In this document: piece by piece, positions 9,191 to 18,761 of the stretch
Layout of the letters: each line of letters begins with the position of its first letter
How positions within the stretch are numbered: the first letter of the stretch is position 1
NCBI GenBank assembly: GCA_048380335.1
Contig: DBFCCI010000057.1
Location: 1 to 52,667 of the forward strand
Source: Lachnospira sp900551945
GTDB lineage: Bacteria; Bacillota; Clostridia; Lachnospirales; Lachnospiraceae
Length of the DNA stretch: 52,667 bases
Direction of reading: 5' to 3'
Notes under the pieces: generated by a model
The model's input: only the letters and a program-made list of their open reading frames with translations
The model's database searches: none
Told to the model about the DNA's origin: nothing
Made by a program: the position numbers and the translations under genes

Positions 9191-10408
9191 TTGAATAGTA
9201 ATATAGAGACTAATGAGAATGATGGTTTGATTATTGGTATAGATATTCAAAAACAATATTCACAAATATGCTGGTATGATTATGATAATAAGATATGTGA
9301 GCCAGTAGTTTCCGATGAAAATGAAGCATTTATATGTAATCCTAATGAAGTGTGTGAACTTTTTAACACACCGAGGGGACTTGATTATGAATATACGAAG
9401 GAACTGGCAGAATTTATATTTAATCTTATTGAACTTACAAAGCACAAGTGTCAACGTATGAAGGTAGAAAAGGTATGTATAACAGTAGAAATATTTGAAA
9501 AATATATACTTGATAGGTTAAAGGTGGCACTTAACAGTCTTATAATGCCAAAGGAACAGTGGATATTAATAAGTCATGAGGAATGTTATGCTTATTATGC
9601 GTTTAGTCAGAAGCACGAATTATATTCTTCTGGCGTTATGCTTCTTGACTATACGATAGATGGACTTCACACTTATAGAATGAATATTGGCAAGATACAA
9701 GATAAGAATGTTATAATGGAAAAAAGAGTAACTTTTGACGACAATAAAATACTAGATGTTGTACAGGGACGTAAGGGTTTTGCAGATGTAAGTGAGCATA
9801 TTATGGAAATTGTAAGAGGCGTAATGCCTGATAGGAGTTTATCTTCTGTATATCTTACAGGTGTTGGCTTTGATATTCCTGAATTTCCAATGGAATTTGC
9901 AAGAATGTTGTGTACTGGAAGAAAAGCCTTTGTGGGACAAAATCTTTTTGTAAAGGGCGCTTGTTACTGTGCTTATGAAGAAATTAACTCAGATTTATTT
10001 AAAAATGTTTTGCTTGCTTGTTATAATAGAATAACAACGGGTGTTGAACTTGATATAATTGAAAGAGGAGTTCCTAGAAGATTTAGGTTAGTAAGAACTG
10101 GAATTAATTGGTACATGGCAGATAGAAATATTGATTTTATTCTTGATGATATAACAAAGATTAGGTTTATACTAAGAAGTTGTGACAGTAGTGAAGAATA
10201 TGAAGAAGTTATTGATATAAGTGAAATTCCATACAGAGAAGGCAGAATAACAAGAATTAATATGAATGTAACATTTGAAAATGATAGTAAGATGGTTGTT
10301 ACAATCACTGACAGAGGTTTTGGAGATTTTGCTAAAAGTTCAGGAAGAGTAATAAAAAAAGAAATTTATCTTGATACGGAAAGGAAAGTATCAGAAGGGG
10401 AAGCATAA
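9191..10408 (+). CDS. DUF5716-type protein with an Hsp70/actin-like fold signature
   Basis: A 405-residue protein with a TTG start preceded by GAGGA six bases away. It resembles the family annotated DUF5716. Residues 13-27 (IIGIDIQKQYSQIC) look like the phosphate-1 strand-loop of Hsp70/actin ATPases. Residues 148-160 (GVMLLDYTIDG) fit phosphate-2, and 219-263 (VYLTGVGFDIPEF, then GRKAF, then KGACYCAYE) fit the adenosine loop. The C-terminal ~130 residues form a beta domain ending in ITDRGFGDF, like a divergent Hsp70 substrate-binding part. Catalytic Thr/Asp positions are poorly conserved, so ATP hydrolysis is uncertain. It sits inside the rarA cluster. Confidence 0.7.
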   Translation: MNSNIETNENDGLIIGIDIQKQYSQICWYDYDNKICEPVVSDENEAFICNPNEVCELFNTPRGLDYEYTKELAEFIFNLIELTKHKCQRMKVEKVCITVEIFEKYILDRLKVALNSLIMPKEQWILISHEECYAYYAFSQKHELYSSGVMLLDYTIDGLHTYRMNIGKIQDKNVIMEKRVTFDDNKILDVVQGRKGFADVSEHIMEIVRGVMPDRSLSSVYLTGVGFDIPEFPMEFARMLCTGRKAFVGQNLFVKGACYCAYEEINSDLFKNVLLACYNRITTGVELDIIERGVPRRFRLVRTGINWYMADRNIDFILDDITKIRFILRSCDSSEEYEEVIDISEIPYREGRITRINMNVTFENDSKMVVTITDRGFGDFAKSSGRVIKKEIYLDTERKVSEGEA

Positions 10409-11229
10409 TGAGTGGAATTATTCTATGCAGAACTAAGGAGTCGCAAGTTCCATTACATATTGACAGTATGGATATTAATATATATTCGTTGGAAGAATTG
10501 AGTTATTTTATATACAACAATATATATATAATAGAAGCTGATATGATAGATGAAAGATTTCTTAAGTTTATAAAGGAAGATGTAGGTGAGTACGCACTTG
10601 CAGATAGAATAGAGTATCTTATGCAAAATGGCGGAGGACTTGCACAGATTGTTGTTACAATACTTAAGTATGTTGATTATTATAATGATGCAGAAATTGA
10701 TGAAATAAGAGATATTCTTGAAACTCTTAATACTCAAAAGGTATATGAACGTTTAAAGTCAAGAGCAGACTCGTATCTTAATAATAAGTTTTACTATAAG
10801 GCAATAGTGACTTATAATAAGATAATAGATGGAAATGTGGATACAACTCTTTCAGGGCTTTTTTATGCAAATGTATATAATAACATAGGTGTTGCTTATG
10901 CAAGAATGTTATTGTTTGAGCAGGCTTCATATTATTTTAAAGAAGCATATAGAATAGGGCAAGGGCAAGAATATAAAAAGGCATATATGATGGCGTTACG
11001 TCTGTCTAAAGGAGATAGTTTTATTGACAATGACGATGAAACAGGAGATAAGCTTGCTATTAAAAAAGAACTTGAAAGTTGTATGGATAATGCAAAGTAT
11101 TCAGATGAATTTAGAAGTCTTACAGCAACTCTTAATAAAAAAGATGAAGGACACGTTGCAGATTATTATAATGAAATAGAGCATCTTATTGAACGATGGA
11201 AGCAAAATTATAGAAAATATACGTCTTGA
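10408..11229 (+). CDS. TPR-containing protein of the DUF5716/DUF5717 cluster
   Basis: A 273-residue soluble protein whose ATG overlaps the stop of the Hsp70-like gene by one base (TAATG), which indicates translational coupling. Residues 1-110 form a small alpha/beta region of unknown kind (ILCRTKESQVPLHIDS). Residues about 115-200 contain two TPR-like helix pairs (YKAIVTYNKII; NNIGVAYARMLLFEQASYYF). The C-terminus is helical. TPR proteins often act as co-chaperone adaptors, so a partner role for the preceding ATPase is an attractive inference. No enzyme motif is visible. Confidence 0.75.
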   Translation: MSGIILCRTKESQVPLHIDSMDINIYSLEELSYFIYNNIYIIEADMIDERFLKFIKEDVGEYALADRIEYLMQNGGGLAQIVVTILKYVDYYNDAEIDEIRDILETLNTQKVYERLKSRADSYLNNKFYYKAIVTYNKIIDGNVDTTLSGLFYANVYNNIGVAYARMLLFEQASYYFKEAYRIGQGQEYKKAYMMALRLSKGDSFIDNDDETGDKLAIKKELESCMDNAKYSDEFRSLTATLNKKDEGHVADYYNEIEHLIERWKQNYRKYTS

Positions 11230-11247
11230 GGCGGTTAATGAGGAAAT

Positions 11248-13230
11248 ATGGGTATATTTAAAAGTTTAAAAAACACATATAAAGAAGAATATGATTTAGA
11301 TTATCTTGATGAATATTCTTCAGATGATGATATTAATAAGAAGTATAATAATTCCAAAAGCGATATTGATAAATCGGATGATGATATTCATTTAGATGAA
11401 GCAGTATTTAATACAAAAGATAAACAAGAAGCACAAGATAAAAGTGTGGCTGAGCTTGTAAGGCAGTTTGAAAAAAAATACGAGATGTACAATAATCAGC
11501 AAGCAAGAAAAAAAGAGCTAGAATTGTACGAAGATAAGAAGAAAGAAAAGGCATTAAAAGGTTATGATAAGGCTTACGAAGCTAAGAAAAAAGCACAGGA
11601 AGAGGAAGAAAGATTTGACCAGCTTTTAAGTAGTGTGCAAGCAAAAGACCTTATGAGTGCTGTTGATAAGATTAACAATAAAGATAATCTTATTAATGGA
11701 AATAAAAATAAAAAATCTTCTAATAAGAGTAGAAAGTTATCAAAAAAGCTTGAAGCAATAGAAGAAGAAAATAAAAAACAACTTGAAATTCAAAAGAATG
11801 CTATAAGAAAGACACTTATTGATGGCGCAAAAAGTGCAAGTTTATCTAAAAATAGTGAATTTACAGAAGATATTTCTAGTGTAAAAAAAGTCAATAGACA
11901 AAGTAAGGTTAGTAAAAATATAAGTTCAATAGATAGTCAGCTAAACAATAAAACTGATAATGTAAATTATAATAGAACTAATAATACTAATCGTGATATC
12001 AGTGACAAGACAACACGTCGTTACAAGGCTTTAGAAGCTGAAGAAGTAGTAAAGACTACTAATATAAGTACACCTGAAGATACAGTCAATACAAAAAAAG
12101 AAAGTAAAAGAATATCGCACAGAAAAAGTGATGATAGAATAAGCAATTATATAAAAGAACAGTGTAAAATAATGGAAGATGCTTCAATTAATATTGATAT
12201 GTCAATGAAGGAATATGAAAATGTTACAAGGCAATTTTCAGATGTTCAAATGATTGAAGCTGCTCCAGAATATTTATTAAAACAGATATCTACTGAGGCA
12301 GAAAGAGTTGATAACCTTACTGTTGATAGAAGAATGTATAAATCAGATGATAAAAAGCTTTCTAATAGTACATATCACAGAATGGAAATGTTAGAAGATG
12401 ATTTTGATAAGAGTCTTAAATATCTTGAAAAAGAAGAGTCTTATTATGAAGCAGTAAAAAGAGATATGAGGATACTTGAAGCAGAAAGGCTTTCACTTCG
12501 CCTTGATGCACAGGAGCTTACAAAAAGACAATTAAAGGTTCGTAAGATATCGCTTATTTCGGTAATATTTCTTGTGGTTATATTTTCAATATTTGTAATA
12601 GCAATGATAGCAATGGACGATACACAAAATACGTTGTTATTTGCTATAATTACTGCACTTGGTGCAATTATAGCTATTGGTATGTTTGGTATATTAAGAG
12701 TTACTGAAAGACAAGTACTTGTAACAGAAAAGAAGATTAACAAGGCAGCAGGACTTCTTAATAAGATTAAGATAAAATATATTAATGCGGCTAATGCACT
12801 TGACTATGGTTATTCAAAATATGGTGTTAAAAGTTCTTATGAACTTGTTAAAAAGTTTGAGGCTTATCTTGAGATGAAGGAAGAACAAAAAAGAGTTGTT
12901 ATGCTTACATCAAGTCTTAATGAAGCAGAAGAACATTTACAATCTCTATTAAGACAAGCTGGTGTATATAATACACAAATATGGCTTACACGAGTTAAGG
13001 CACTGTACAATAAAAATGAAATGGTAGAAGTAAGGCACGACCTTACTGTACAACGTCAAAGGTTAAGAGGTCTTATTCAAGATAATGAAGATATAATGGA
13101 AGATGCAAAATGTAATATTATGAAGGTTACAAATAATAATCCAGAATATATGAATGACGCATTGAATATTATAGAAGATTTTGAACGAAGAAGTACTATG
13201 AGAAAAAATGCAAAGAGAGCTAATTATTAA
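11248..13230 (+). CDS. Membrane-anchored coiled-coil protein of the same cluster
   Basis: A 660-residue protein, 18 bases downstream of the TPR gene, that ends the cluster. Residues 1-60 are acidic and rich in Asp, Tyr and Ser. Residues 60-200 and 310-430 are highly charged predicted coiled coils. Two hydrophobic segments at about 433-456 and 462-483 form a membrane hairpin, followed by another coiled coil (490-660). Both long ends would then lie on the same side, most likely the cytoplasm. The middle (about 200-300) is Ser/Asn/Thr-rich and disordered. I know no function; it could tether the Hsp70-like/TPR/solenoid proteins to the membrane. Confidence 0.75.
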   Translation: MGIFKSLKNTYKEEYDLDYLDEYSSDDDINKKYNNSKSDIDKSDDDIHLDEAVFNTKDKQEAQDKSVAELVRQFEKKYEMYNNQQARKKELELYEDKKKEKALKGYDKAYEAKKKAQEEEERFDQLLSSVQAKDLMSAVDKINNKDNLINGNKNKKSSNKSRKLSKKLEAIEEENKKQLEIQKNAIRKTLIDGAKSASLSKNSEFTEDISSVKKVNRQSKVSKNISSIDSQLNNKTDNVNYNRTNNTNRDISDKTTRRYKALEAEEVVKTTNISTPEDTVNTKKESKRISHRKSDDRISNYIKEQCKIMEDASINIDMSMKEYENVTRQFSDVQMIEAAPEYLLKQISTEAERVDNLTVDRRMYKSDDKKLSNSTYHRMEMLEDDFDKSLKYLEKEESYYEAVKRDMRILEAERLSLRLDAQELTKRQLKVRKISLISVIFLVVIFSIFVIAMIAMDDTQNTLLFAIITALGAIIAIGMFGILRVTERQVLVTEKKINKAAGLLNKIKIKYINAANALDYGYSKYGVKSSYELVKKFEAYLEMKEEQKRVVMLTSSLNEAEEHLQSLLRQAGVYNTQIWLTRVKALYNKNEMVEVRHDLTVQRQRLRGLIQDNEDIMEDAKCNIMKVTNNNPEYMNDALNIIEDFERRSTMRKNAKRANY

Positions 13231-13319
13231 ATAAAATTTATAATAAGTATATTATGTTATTTAAAAAATATAGATTTTCAAATTATTAGATAAATATTAT
13301 ACAAAAAATAAAATTTTGC

Positions 13320-13347
13320 TTGCCAATTGTAAAGCGTATGATAAAAT
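13320..13347 (+). promoter_or_regulatory. Possible promoter for pheS
   Basis: TTGCCA and TAAAAT are separated by 16 bases, about 35 bases before the ribosome binding site of pheS. No T-box-like leader fits in the short gap. Confidence 0.4.
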
Positions 13348-13382
13348 AGAAATTAGGTTTTTTCAGATGGAGGAAAAAGAAG

Positions 13383-14405
13383 ATGATGAAGGAAAGATTA
13401 CAAGAAATCAAAGAAAAAGCTTTAGAGCAAATTAATTCAACTGATTCTCTTGAAAAATTAAATGAAGTTAGAGTGGCTTTCTTAGGTAAAAAAGGAGAGC
13501 TTACAGAAGTGCTTAAGGGAATGAAAGATGTATCTCCAGAAGAACGTCCAGCAGTAGGACAGATTGTTAATGATACAAGAAAGAGCATTGAAGAAGTTCT
13601 TGAAAATGCAAAGAAAAATCTTGCAACAAAGTTAAGAGAAGCACAGCTTAAGAGTGAAGTTATTGACGTTACACTACCTGCTAAGAAAAACAATGTAGGA
13701 CATAGCCACCCAGATACTCTTGCACTTGAAGAAGTTGAAAGAATTTTCGTAGGCATGGGTTATGAAGTTGTTGAAGGCCCAGAAGTTGAGTATGACTACT
13801 ATAACTTTGAAGCCCTTAATATTCCTGCTAACCACCCAGCAAAAGATGAGCAGGATACATTCTATATTAATGATAAGATTGTGCTTAGAACACAGACATC
13901 ATCTGTACAGGTACATGAGATGGAAAAGGGAAGACTTCCAATTAAGATGATTTCTCCGGGTCGTGTATACAGAGCTGATGAAGTAGACGCAACACATTCA
14001 CCTTGTTTCCATCAGGTTGAAGGTCTTGTTATTGATGAAAATGTTACATTTGCTGACTTAAAGGGAACATTAGCTGAATGGGCAAGACAGTACTTTGGGC
14101 CAGATACAAAGGTTAAGTTTAGACCACATCATTTCCCATTCACAGAGCCAAGTGCAGAAATGGACGTTACTTGTTTTAAGTGTGGCGGTAAGGGCTGTCG
14201 TATGTGTAAGGGCGAAGGCTGGATAGAAATCTTAGGCTGTGGAATGGTTCACCCACATGTATTTGAAATGTGCGGAATTGATAAGGACAAGTATACGGGC
14301 TTTGCATTTGGTATAGGTCTTGAAAGAATTGCTGACCTTAAGTATGAAATAGACGATATGAGATTATTATATGAAAATGATATTCGTTTCTTAAAGCAGT
14401 TCTAA
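13383..14405 (+). CDS. pheS: Phenylalanine--tRNA ligase alpha subunit
   Basis: A 340-residue class II aminoacyl-tRNA synthetase subunit that pairs with PheT as an alpha2-beta2 enzyme charging tRNA-Phe. Residues 1-85 are the N-terminal coiled-coil tRNA-binding arm. Motif 2 is visible in PGRVYRADEVDATHSP and motif 3 near the end in GFAFGIGLERIADL. A cysteine cluster CFKCGGKGCRMCKGEG sits before GWIEILGCGMVHP; it is common in clostridial PheS and may bind zinc. GGAGG lies nine bases before the ATG at 13383, with a second ATG next to it. pheT follows after 210 bases that hold repeat B1. Confidence 0.96.
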   Translation: MMKERLQEIKEKALEQINSTDSLEKLNEVRVAFLGKKGELTEVLKGMKDVSPEERPAVGQIVNDTRKSIEEVLENAKKNLATKLREAQLKSEVIDVTLPAKKNNVGHSHPDTLALEEVERIFVGMGYEVVEGPEVEYDYYNFEALNIPANHPAKDEQDTFYINDKIVLRTQTSSVQVHEMEKGRLPIKMISPGRVYRADEVDATHSPCFHQVEGLVIDENVTFADLKGTLAEWARQYFGPDTKVKFRPHHFPFTEPSAEMDVTCFKCGGKGCRMCKGEGWIEILGCGMVHPHVFEMCGIDKDKYTGFAFGIGLERIADLKYEIDDMRLLYENDIRFLKQF

Positions 14406-14440
14406 AAACTTTTTTAATATTAAATAAGTTTTCATTTTTA

Positions 14441-14534
14441 TTTACACGAGCAATGTGCCAAAGTTTGTGCTTGTACAGGAATTGGCAAATGGTATGATAA
14501 CTTAAGAATTTGCCAAGCATATTTCTTACAGTTG
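14441..14534. repeat. Repeat family B, copy B1 (two-hairpin element) between pheS and pheT
   Basis: It starts TTTACACGAGCAATG and ends ACAGTTG, with the same layout as B2 (19227), B3 (21146) and B4 (28196). The first hairpin uses TGCCAA / TTGGCA where B3 uses GTCAA / TTGAC, so the stem has changed on both sides. The second is AAGAATTTGC / GCATATTTCTT. It splits two genes that are usually close together. Confidence 0.75.
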
Positions 14535-14615
14535 TTTTGAGTAATAAAAGTGGATTATGCAAAATTAATAAAAGTGTTGTATTATAAATAACAAGTATGA
14601 AAGGATTAATAAATC

Positions 14616-17048
14616 ATGAATACATCATTAAATTGGATTAAAGCAATAGTACCAGGTCTTGAAAATGTTACACCACAAGAATTTGCTGATGCAATGACTC
14701 TTTCAGGAACTAAGGTTGAAAGCTTTGAGTCATACGATAAAAATCTTGAAAAAATAGTTATCGGACAGATTGAGTCTGTAGAAAAGCATCCTGATGCTGA
14801 TAAACTTGTAGTGTGTCAGGTAAATGTAGGAAATGAAACAATACAGATAGTTACAGGTGCTTCTAATATTAAAGTAGGTACATCAGGTCAGAAAGTTCCA
14901 GTAGTATTAGACGGTGGACGAGTAGCAGGCGGACATGATGGCGGCGCTTTACCAGAAAATGGTATTAAGATAAAGAAGGGTAAGTTAAGAGGCGTTCCAT
15001 CTAATGGTATGATGTGTGCTATTGAAGAACTTGGTTCATCAATAGAATTTTATCCAGACGCAGCAGAAGATGGTATATATATCTTAGATGATGACGCTGA
15101 AGTTGGTTCTGATGCTATAGAATATCTTGGACTTCATGATACAGTACATGAATACGAAATTACTAATAACAGAGTAGACTGTTATAGTGTTCTTGGTATA
15201 GCAAGAGAAGTGGCAGCTACATTTAAGAAGCCTTTTAACCCACCAGTAGTTACAAAGACTGGTAATTCAGAAGATGTTAATGACTATATTTCAGTAGAAG
15301 TTAAGGATACAGACCTTTGTAGCAGATACACAGCAAGAGTTGTAAAGAATATTAAGCTTGCACCATCTCCTAAGTGGATGCAAAGAAGACTTGCTACAGC
15401 AGGAATTAGACCAATCAACAATATAGTAGATATAACTAACTATGTTATGGAAGAATATGGTCAGCCAATGCACGCTTATGACCTTGATACAATAGCAGGT
15501 AAGAAGATTATCGTAAGGCGAGCAGAAGATGGAGAAAAGTTTGAAACTCTTGATGAGCAGGAAAGAACACTTGATTCATCAATGCTTATGATATGTGATG
15601 CTGATAAAGCTATTGGTCTTGCTGGTATTATGGGTGGTCAGAACTCTAAGATTACAGACGATGTAACAACAATGCTTTTTGAAGCAGCTACATTTGACGG
15701 AACTAATATAAGAAAAGCTACTAAGAAGTTAGGTTTAAGAACAGATGCTTCTGGTAAGTTTGAAAAGGGACTTGACCCAGAAAATGCAATGGCAGCAATG
15801 GACAGAGCTTGTCAGCTTATTGAAGAGCTTGGTGCAGGTGAAGTTGTTGGTGGAGCAATTGATATATATCCTAACAAGAAAGAAAAGAAGAGAATTACAT
15901 TTGAACCAGAAAAGATTAATGCGTTATTAGGTACAGATGTGTCTGTTGACGAAATGATGTCATACTTTGAAAGACTTGAATTAGAATATGACAAGGAAAG
16001 TAATGAACTTATTATTCCTACATTTAGACAAGACCTTTTAAGAACTGCTGATATTGCAGAAGAAGTTGCAAGATTTTACGGCTATGCTAATATTCCTACA
16101 ACTCTTCCATCAGGCTCAACAACAATGGGCAAGATTTCTTTCAAGCATAGAGTTGAAAATGTTGCAAGAGAAATAGCACAGTTCTGTGGCTTCTCACAGG
16201 CTATGACTTATTCATTTGAAAGTCCTAAGGTATTTGACAAGTTAAAGCTTGATGAAAATTCAGAATACAGAAATACAATACTTATTTCTAATCCATTGGG
16301 AGAAGATTTCTCAATAATGAGAACACTTCCAGTTAATGGTATGCTTACATCACTTTCAACTAACTATAATAGACGTAACAAGAACGTAAAGCTTTATGAA
16401 CTTGCTACAGTATATATTCCTAAGGAAGATAAGGTAAATGAACTTCCAGACGAAAGAGTTCAGTTCACATTAGGCTTCTATGGCGATGGTGACTTCTTTA
16501 CAATGAAGGGTGTAGTTGAAGAATTTTTCGATAAGATTGGAATGAAGTTAAGACCAGAGTATAATCCAGAAGCTAACAAACCATTCTTACATCCAGGTCG
16601 TCAAGCAGAAATTAGCTATGATGGTGTAAAGGTCGGATATTTAGGTGAAGTTCACCCAGATGTTGCTGACACATATTCACTTGGCGAAAGAACATATATA
16701 GCAGTAATTGATATGCCTGCTGTAGTGGAATTTGCTTCATTTGATAGAAAGTATGAAGGAATTGCAAAGTTCCCTGCTGTATCAAGAGATATTAGTATGG
16801 TAATGCCTAAGGAAGTTTTAGTTGGCGAGGTTGAAAAGATTATAGAAAAGAGAGGCGGTAGCCTTCTTGAAAGCTATAATTTATTTGATATATATGAAGG
16901 CGCTCAGATTAAGATTGGTTACAAGTCAGTAGCATATTCTATATCATTTAGGGCTAAAGACAGAACACTTGAAGACAAAGATGTTTCAAGTATTATGGAA
17001 AATATATTAAAGGATTTAGCAGAATTAGGTATTGAACTTAGAGCATAA
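14616..17048 (+). CDS. pheT: Phenylalanine--tRNA ligase beta subunit
   Basis: An 810-residue beta subunit of PheRS with normal full-length architecture. In order it has the EMAP/OB-fold tRNA-binding domain (about 40-155, IVIGQIESVEKHPDADKL), the B3/B4 editing domain (about 210-390), the B5 domain (about 405-475), the catalytic-like core and the C-terminal FDX-ACB anticodon-binding domain (about 715-810, FPAVSRDISMVMP). AAAGGA lies ten bases before the ATG. It follows pheS across repeat B1 and is followed closely by queA, so pheS-pheT-queA may be cotranscribed. Confidence 0.96.
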   Translation: MNTSLNWIKAIVPGLENVTPQEFADAMTLSGTKVESFESYDKNLEKIVIGQIESVEKHPDADKLVVCQVNVGNETIQIVTGASNIKVGTSGQKVPVVLDGGRVAGGHDGGALPENGIKIKKGKLRGVPSNGMMCAIEELGSSIEFYPDAAEDGIYILDDDAEVGSDAIEYLGLHDTVHEYEITNNRVDCYSVLGIAREVAATFKKPFNPPVVTKTGNSEDVNDYISVEVKDTDLCSRYTARVVKNIKLAPSPKWMQRRLATAGIRPINNIVDITNYVMEEYGQPMHAYDLDTIAGKKIIVRRAEDGEKFETLDEQERTLDSSMLMICDADKAIGLAGIMGGQNSKITDDVTTMLFEAATFDGTNIRKATKKLGLRTDASGKFEKGLDPENAMAAMDRACQLIEELGAGEVVGGAIDIYPNKKEKKRITFEPEKINALLGTDVSVDEMMSYFERLELEYDKESNELIIPTFRQDLLRTADIAEEVARFYGYANIPTTLPSGSTTMGKISFKHRVENVAREIAQFCGFSQAMTYSFESPKVFDKLKLDENSEYRNTILISNPLGEDFSIMRTLPVNGMLTSLSTNYNRRNKNVKLYELATVYIPKEDKVNELPDERVQFTLGFYGDGDFFTMKGVVEEFFDKIGMKLRPEYNPEANKPFLHPGRQAEISYDGVKVGYLGEVHPDVADTYSLGERTYIAVIDMPAVVEFASFDRKYEGIAKFPAVSRDISMVMPKEVLVGEVEKIIEKRGGSLLESYNLFDIYEGAQIKIGYKSVAYSISFRAKDRTLEDKDVSSIMENILKDLAELGIELRA

Positions 17049-17072
17049 TAACACGAAAGGTATGGTAATATT

Positions 17073-18104
17073 TTGAATTTACATGATTTTTATTATGACC
17101 TTCCAGAAGAACTTATTGCACAAGACCCATTATCAGACCGTTCAAGTTCAAGACTTATGGTGCTTGACAAGGAAACTGGTGCAATTGAACATAAGATATT
17201 CAAGGATATAATTGACTATCTTAATCCGGGAGATTGTCTTGTAATTAATGATACTAAGGTTATTCCAGCAAGACTTATTGGTGAAAAGGTTGGAACAGGA
17301 GCAGCTATTGAAGTACTTCTTCTTACTAGAAAAAATGATTTAAAGGATACTTGGGAAGTGCTTGTAAAGCCTGGTAAGAAAGCTAGAGTTGGTGCTAAGA
17401 TTAGTTTTGGTAATGGCAAGCTTATTGGAGAAATTATAGATATTGTAGAAGAAGGAAATAGACTTATTCAATTTACTTATGATGGTATATTTGAAGAAAT
17501 ACTTGATGAGTTAGGTCAAATGCCACTTCCACCTTATATTACACATAAGCTTGAGGATAAGAATAGATATCAGACTGTATATGCAAAGCATGATGGTTCT
17601 GCAGCAGCACCAACGGCAGGACTTCATTTTACTAAGGAGCTTCTTGAAAAAATTAAAGAAAAGGGGATTGATATAGCAAGAGTAACGCTTCATGTAGGAC
17701 TTGGTACATTTAGACCTGTTAAAGAAGAAAATATTCTTGACCATCATATGCACTCAGAGTTCTATATGGTAGAACAAGAAGAAGCTGACAAGATTAATAA
17801 TGCAAGAAAGAATGGACACAGAGTAATAGCTGTTGGTACAACAAGTACAAGAACTCTTGAGTCAGTAGCAAAAGAAGATGGTACAATTCCAGCTTGTAGT
17901 GGTTGGACACAGATATTTATATATCCTGGTTATAAATTTAAGGCAATAGATTGTCTTATTACTAATTTTCATTTGCCAGAGTCAACACTTGTTATGCTTG
18001 TATCAGCACTTGCAGGAAGAGAGCATGTACTTAACGCATATAAAGAAGCTGTAGAAGAAAAATATAGATTTTTTAGTTTTGGAGATGCTATGTTTATACA
18101 TTAA
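17073..18104 (+). CDS. queA: tRNA preQ1(34) S-adenosylmethionine ribosyltransferase-isomerase
   Basis: A 343-residue enzyme that transfers and isomerises the ribosyl group of AdoMet onto preQ1 at tRNA position 34, giving epoxyqueuosine. The N-terminus (FYYDLPEELIAQDPL) and the segments GAAIEVLLL, HYGDSAAAPTAGLHFT-like HDGSAAAPTAGLHFT, and LITNFHLPESTLVMLVSA are family hallmarks. The start is TTG at 17073; a GAAAGG site lies 12 bases upstream, so initiation may be weak. It lies 24 bases after pheT. tgt, its usual partner, is not in the window. Confidence 0.95.
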   Translation: MNLHDFYYDLPEELIAQDPLSDRSSSRLMVLDKETGAIEHKIFKDIIDYLNPGDCLVINDTKVIPARLIGEKVGTGAAIEVLLLTRKNDLKDTWEVLVKPGKKARVGAKISFGNGKLIGEIIDIVEEGNRLIQFTYDGIFEEILDELGQMPLPPYITHKLEDKNRYQTVYAKHDGSAAAPTAGLHFTKELLEKIKEKGIDIARVTLHVGLGTFRPVKEENILDHHMHSEFYMVEQEEADKINNARKNGHRVIAVGTTSTRTLESVAKEDGTIPACSGWTQIFIYPGYKFKAIDCLITNFHLPESTLVMLVSALAGREHVLNAYKEAVEEKYRFFSFGDAMFIH

Positions 18105-18132
18105 GTTGATATACAGAAATGAGGGATAATTT

Positions 18133-18501
18133 ATGGGTATTGAAAAAAGAAGAGCAAAAAGAGTAGATGTAAATGCTGTTATTAGTATTAATAGGCTTGA
18201 TAATGGTGAATATTCACATTATGAAGATAGTAAGAAGATTAATGTAAATATCATAGATGTGTCAGAAACGGGTATTTCATTCTCAACACAAGAGCCAATA
18301 GAGATTAATTCCTATTATAATACTGACCTTGATTTTGATGGTTGTGCAAGAATTAAAGCTGTTGTACAGATTGTAAGGAAAGATGATAGTAATCCTAACA
18401 ATATTATATATGGTGGTAGGTTTATTGGTATTAGTACAGAAGACCAGTTTAAACTTAGTGTATTTAGAATTGTAAGTGAAAATAAGGCTGAACAAAAGTA
18501 A
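18133..18501 (+). CDS. PilZ-domain protein (single domain)
   Basis: A 122-residue protein made of one PilZ domain, a receptor for cyclic di-GMP. Both ligand motifs are present: R6-x3-R10 (RRAKR) near the start and D42-x-S-x-x-G47 (DVSETG). The rest is a beta-barrel ending YGGRFIGIS. GAGGG precedes the ATG. It lies 28 bases after queA. A second PilZ protein is at 46253 and a broken GGDEF gene at 45177, so cyclic-di-GMP signalling seems active in this organism. The output of this protein cannot be told from the sequence. Confidence 0.88.
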   Translation: MGIEKRRAKRVDVNAVISINRLDNGEYSHYEDSKKINVNIIDVSETGISFSTQEPIEINSYYNTDLDFDGCARIKAVVQIVRKDDSNPNNIIYGGRFIGISTEDQFKLSVFRIVSENKAEQK

Positions 18502-18512
18502 AGTTAGTTGAA

Positions 18513-18667
18513 GATACTAGAATTATATAAAACATTCACACACTAGTAAAAGTACAGTTATTTATCTTTGTATGTCATCATCGAACAAGTGTGTTCGCTG
18601 TTGCCATACAAAGATAGATAGCTGTTCTTTTAATGGTGCATTCATTGCTTTATATAATTCTAGTATC
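18513..18667. repeat. Repeat family A, copy A2, just before rnpB
   Basis: The outer arms GATACTAGAATTATATAAA and TTTATATAATTCTAGTATC are perfectly complementary, although they differ from A1 and A4 at the bases after GAT. The middle stem (CACACTAGTAAAAG / CTTTTAATGGTGCA), inner stem (CTTTGTATG / CATACAAAG) and tip CGAACAAGTGTGTTCG are present. The copy ends 57 bases before the -35 box of rnpB. Confidence 0.92.
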
Positions 18668-18724
18668 TTATGTAAGTGTATTGGCTTAATTAGCATATAA
18701 ATACTTAATTAAAAGAATTTATGG

Positions 18725-18754
18725 TTGCATTTTTGGTGAGTTTTATTGTATAAT
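18725..18754 (+). promoter_or_regulatory. Promoter of rnpB
   Basis: TTGCAT and a perfect TATAAT are separated by 18 bases. The TATAAT ends seven bases before the first base of the RNase P RNA terminal helix. Confidence 0.75.
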
Positions 18755-18761
18755 AACTAAG

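Noticed and set aside
13231..13382. T-box leader for pheS
   Set aside because: The gap is too short and has no T-box sequence or antiterminator.
18513..18667. Repeat A as a CRISPR-like array or riboswitch
   Set aside because: Copies are dispersed, single and palindromic, with no spacers; their positions relative to downstream genes vary in distance and strand.
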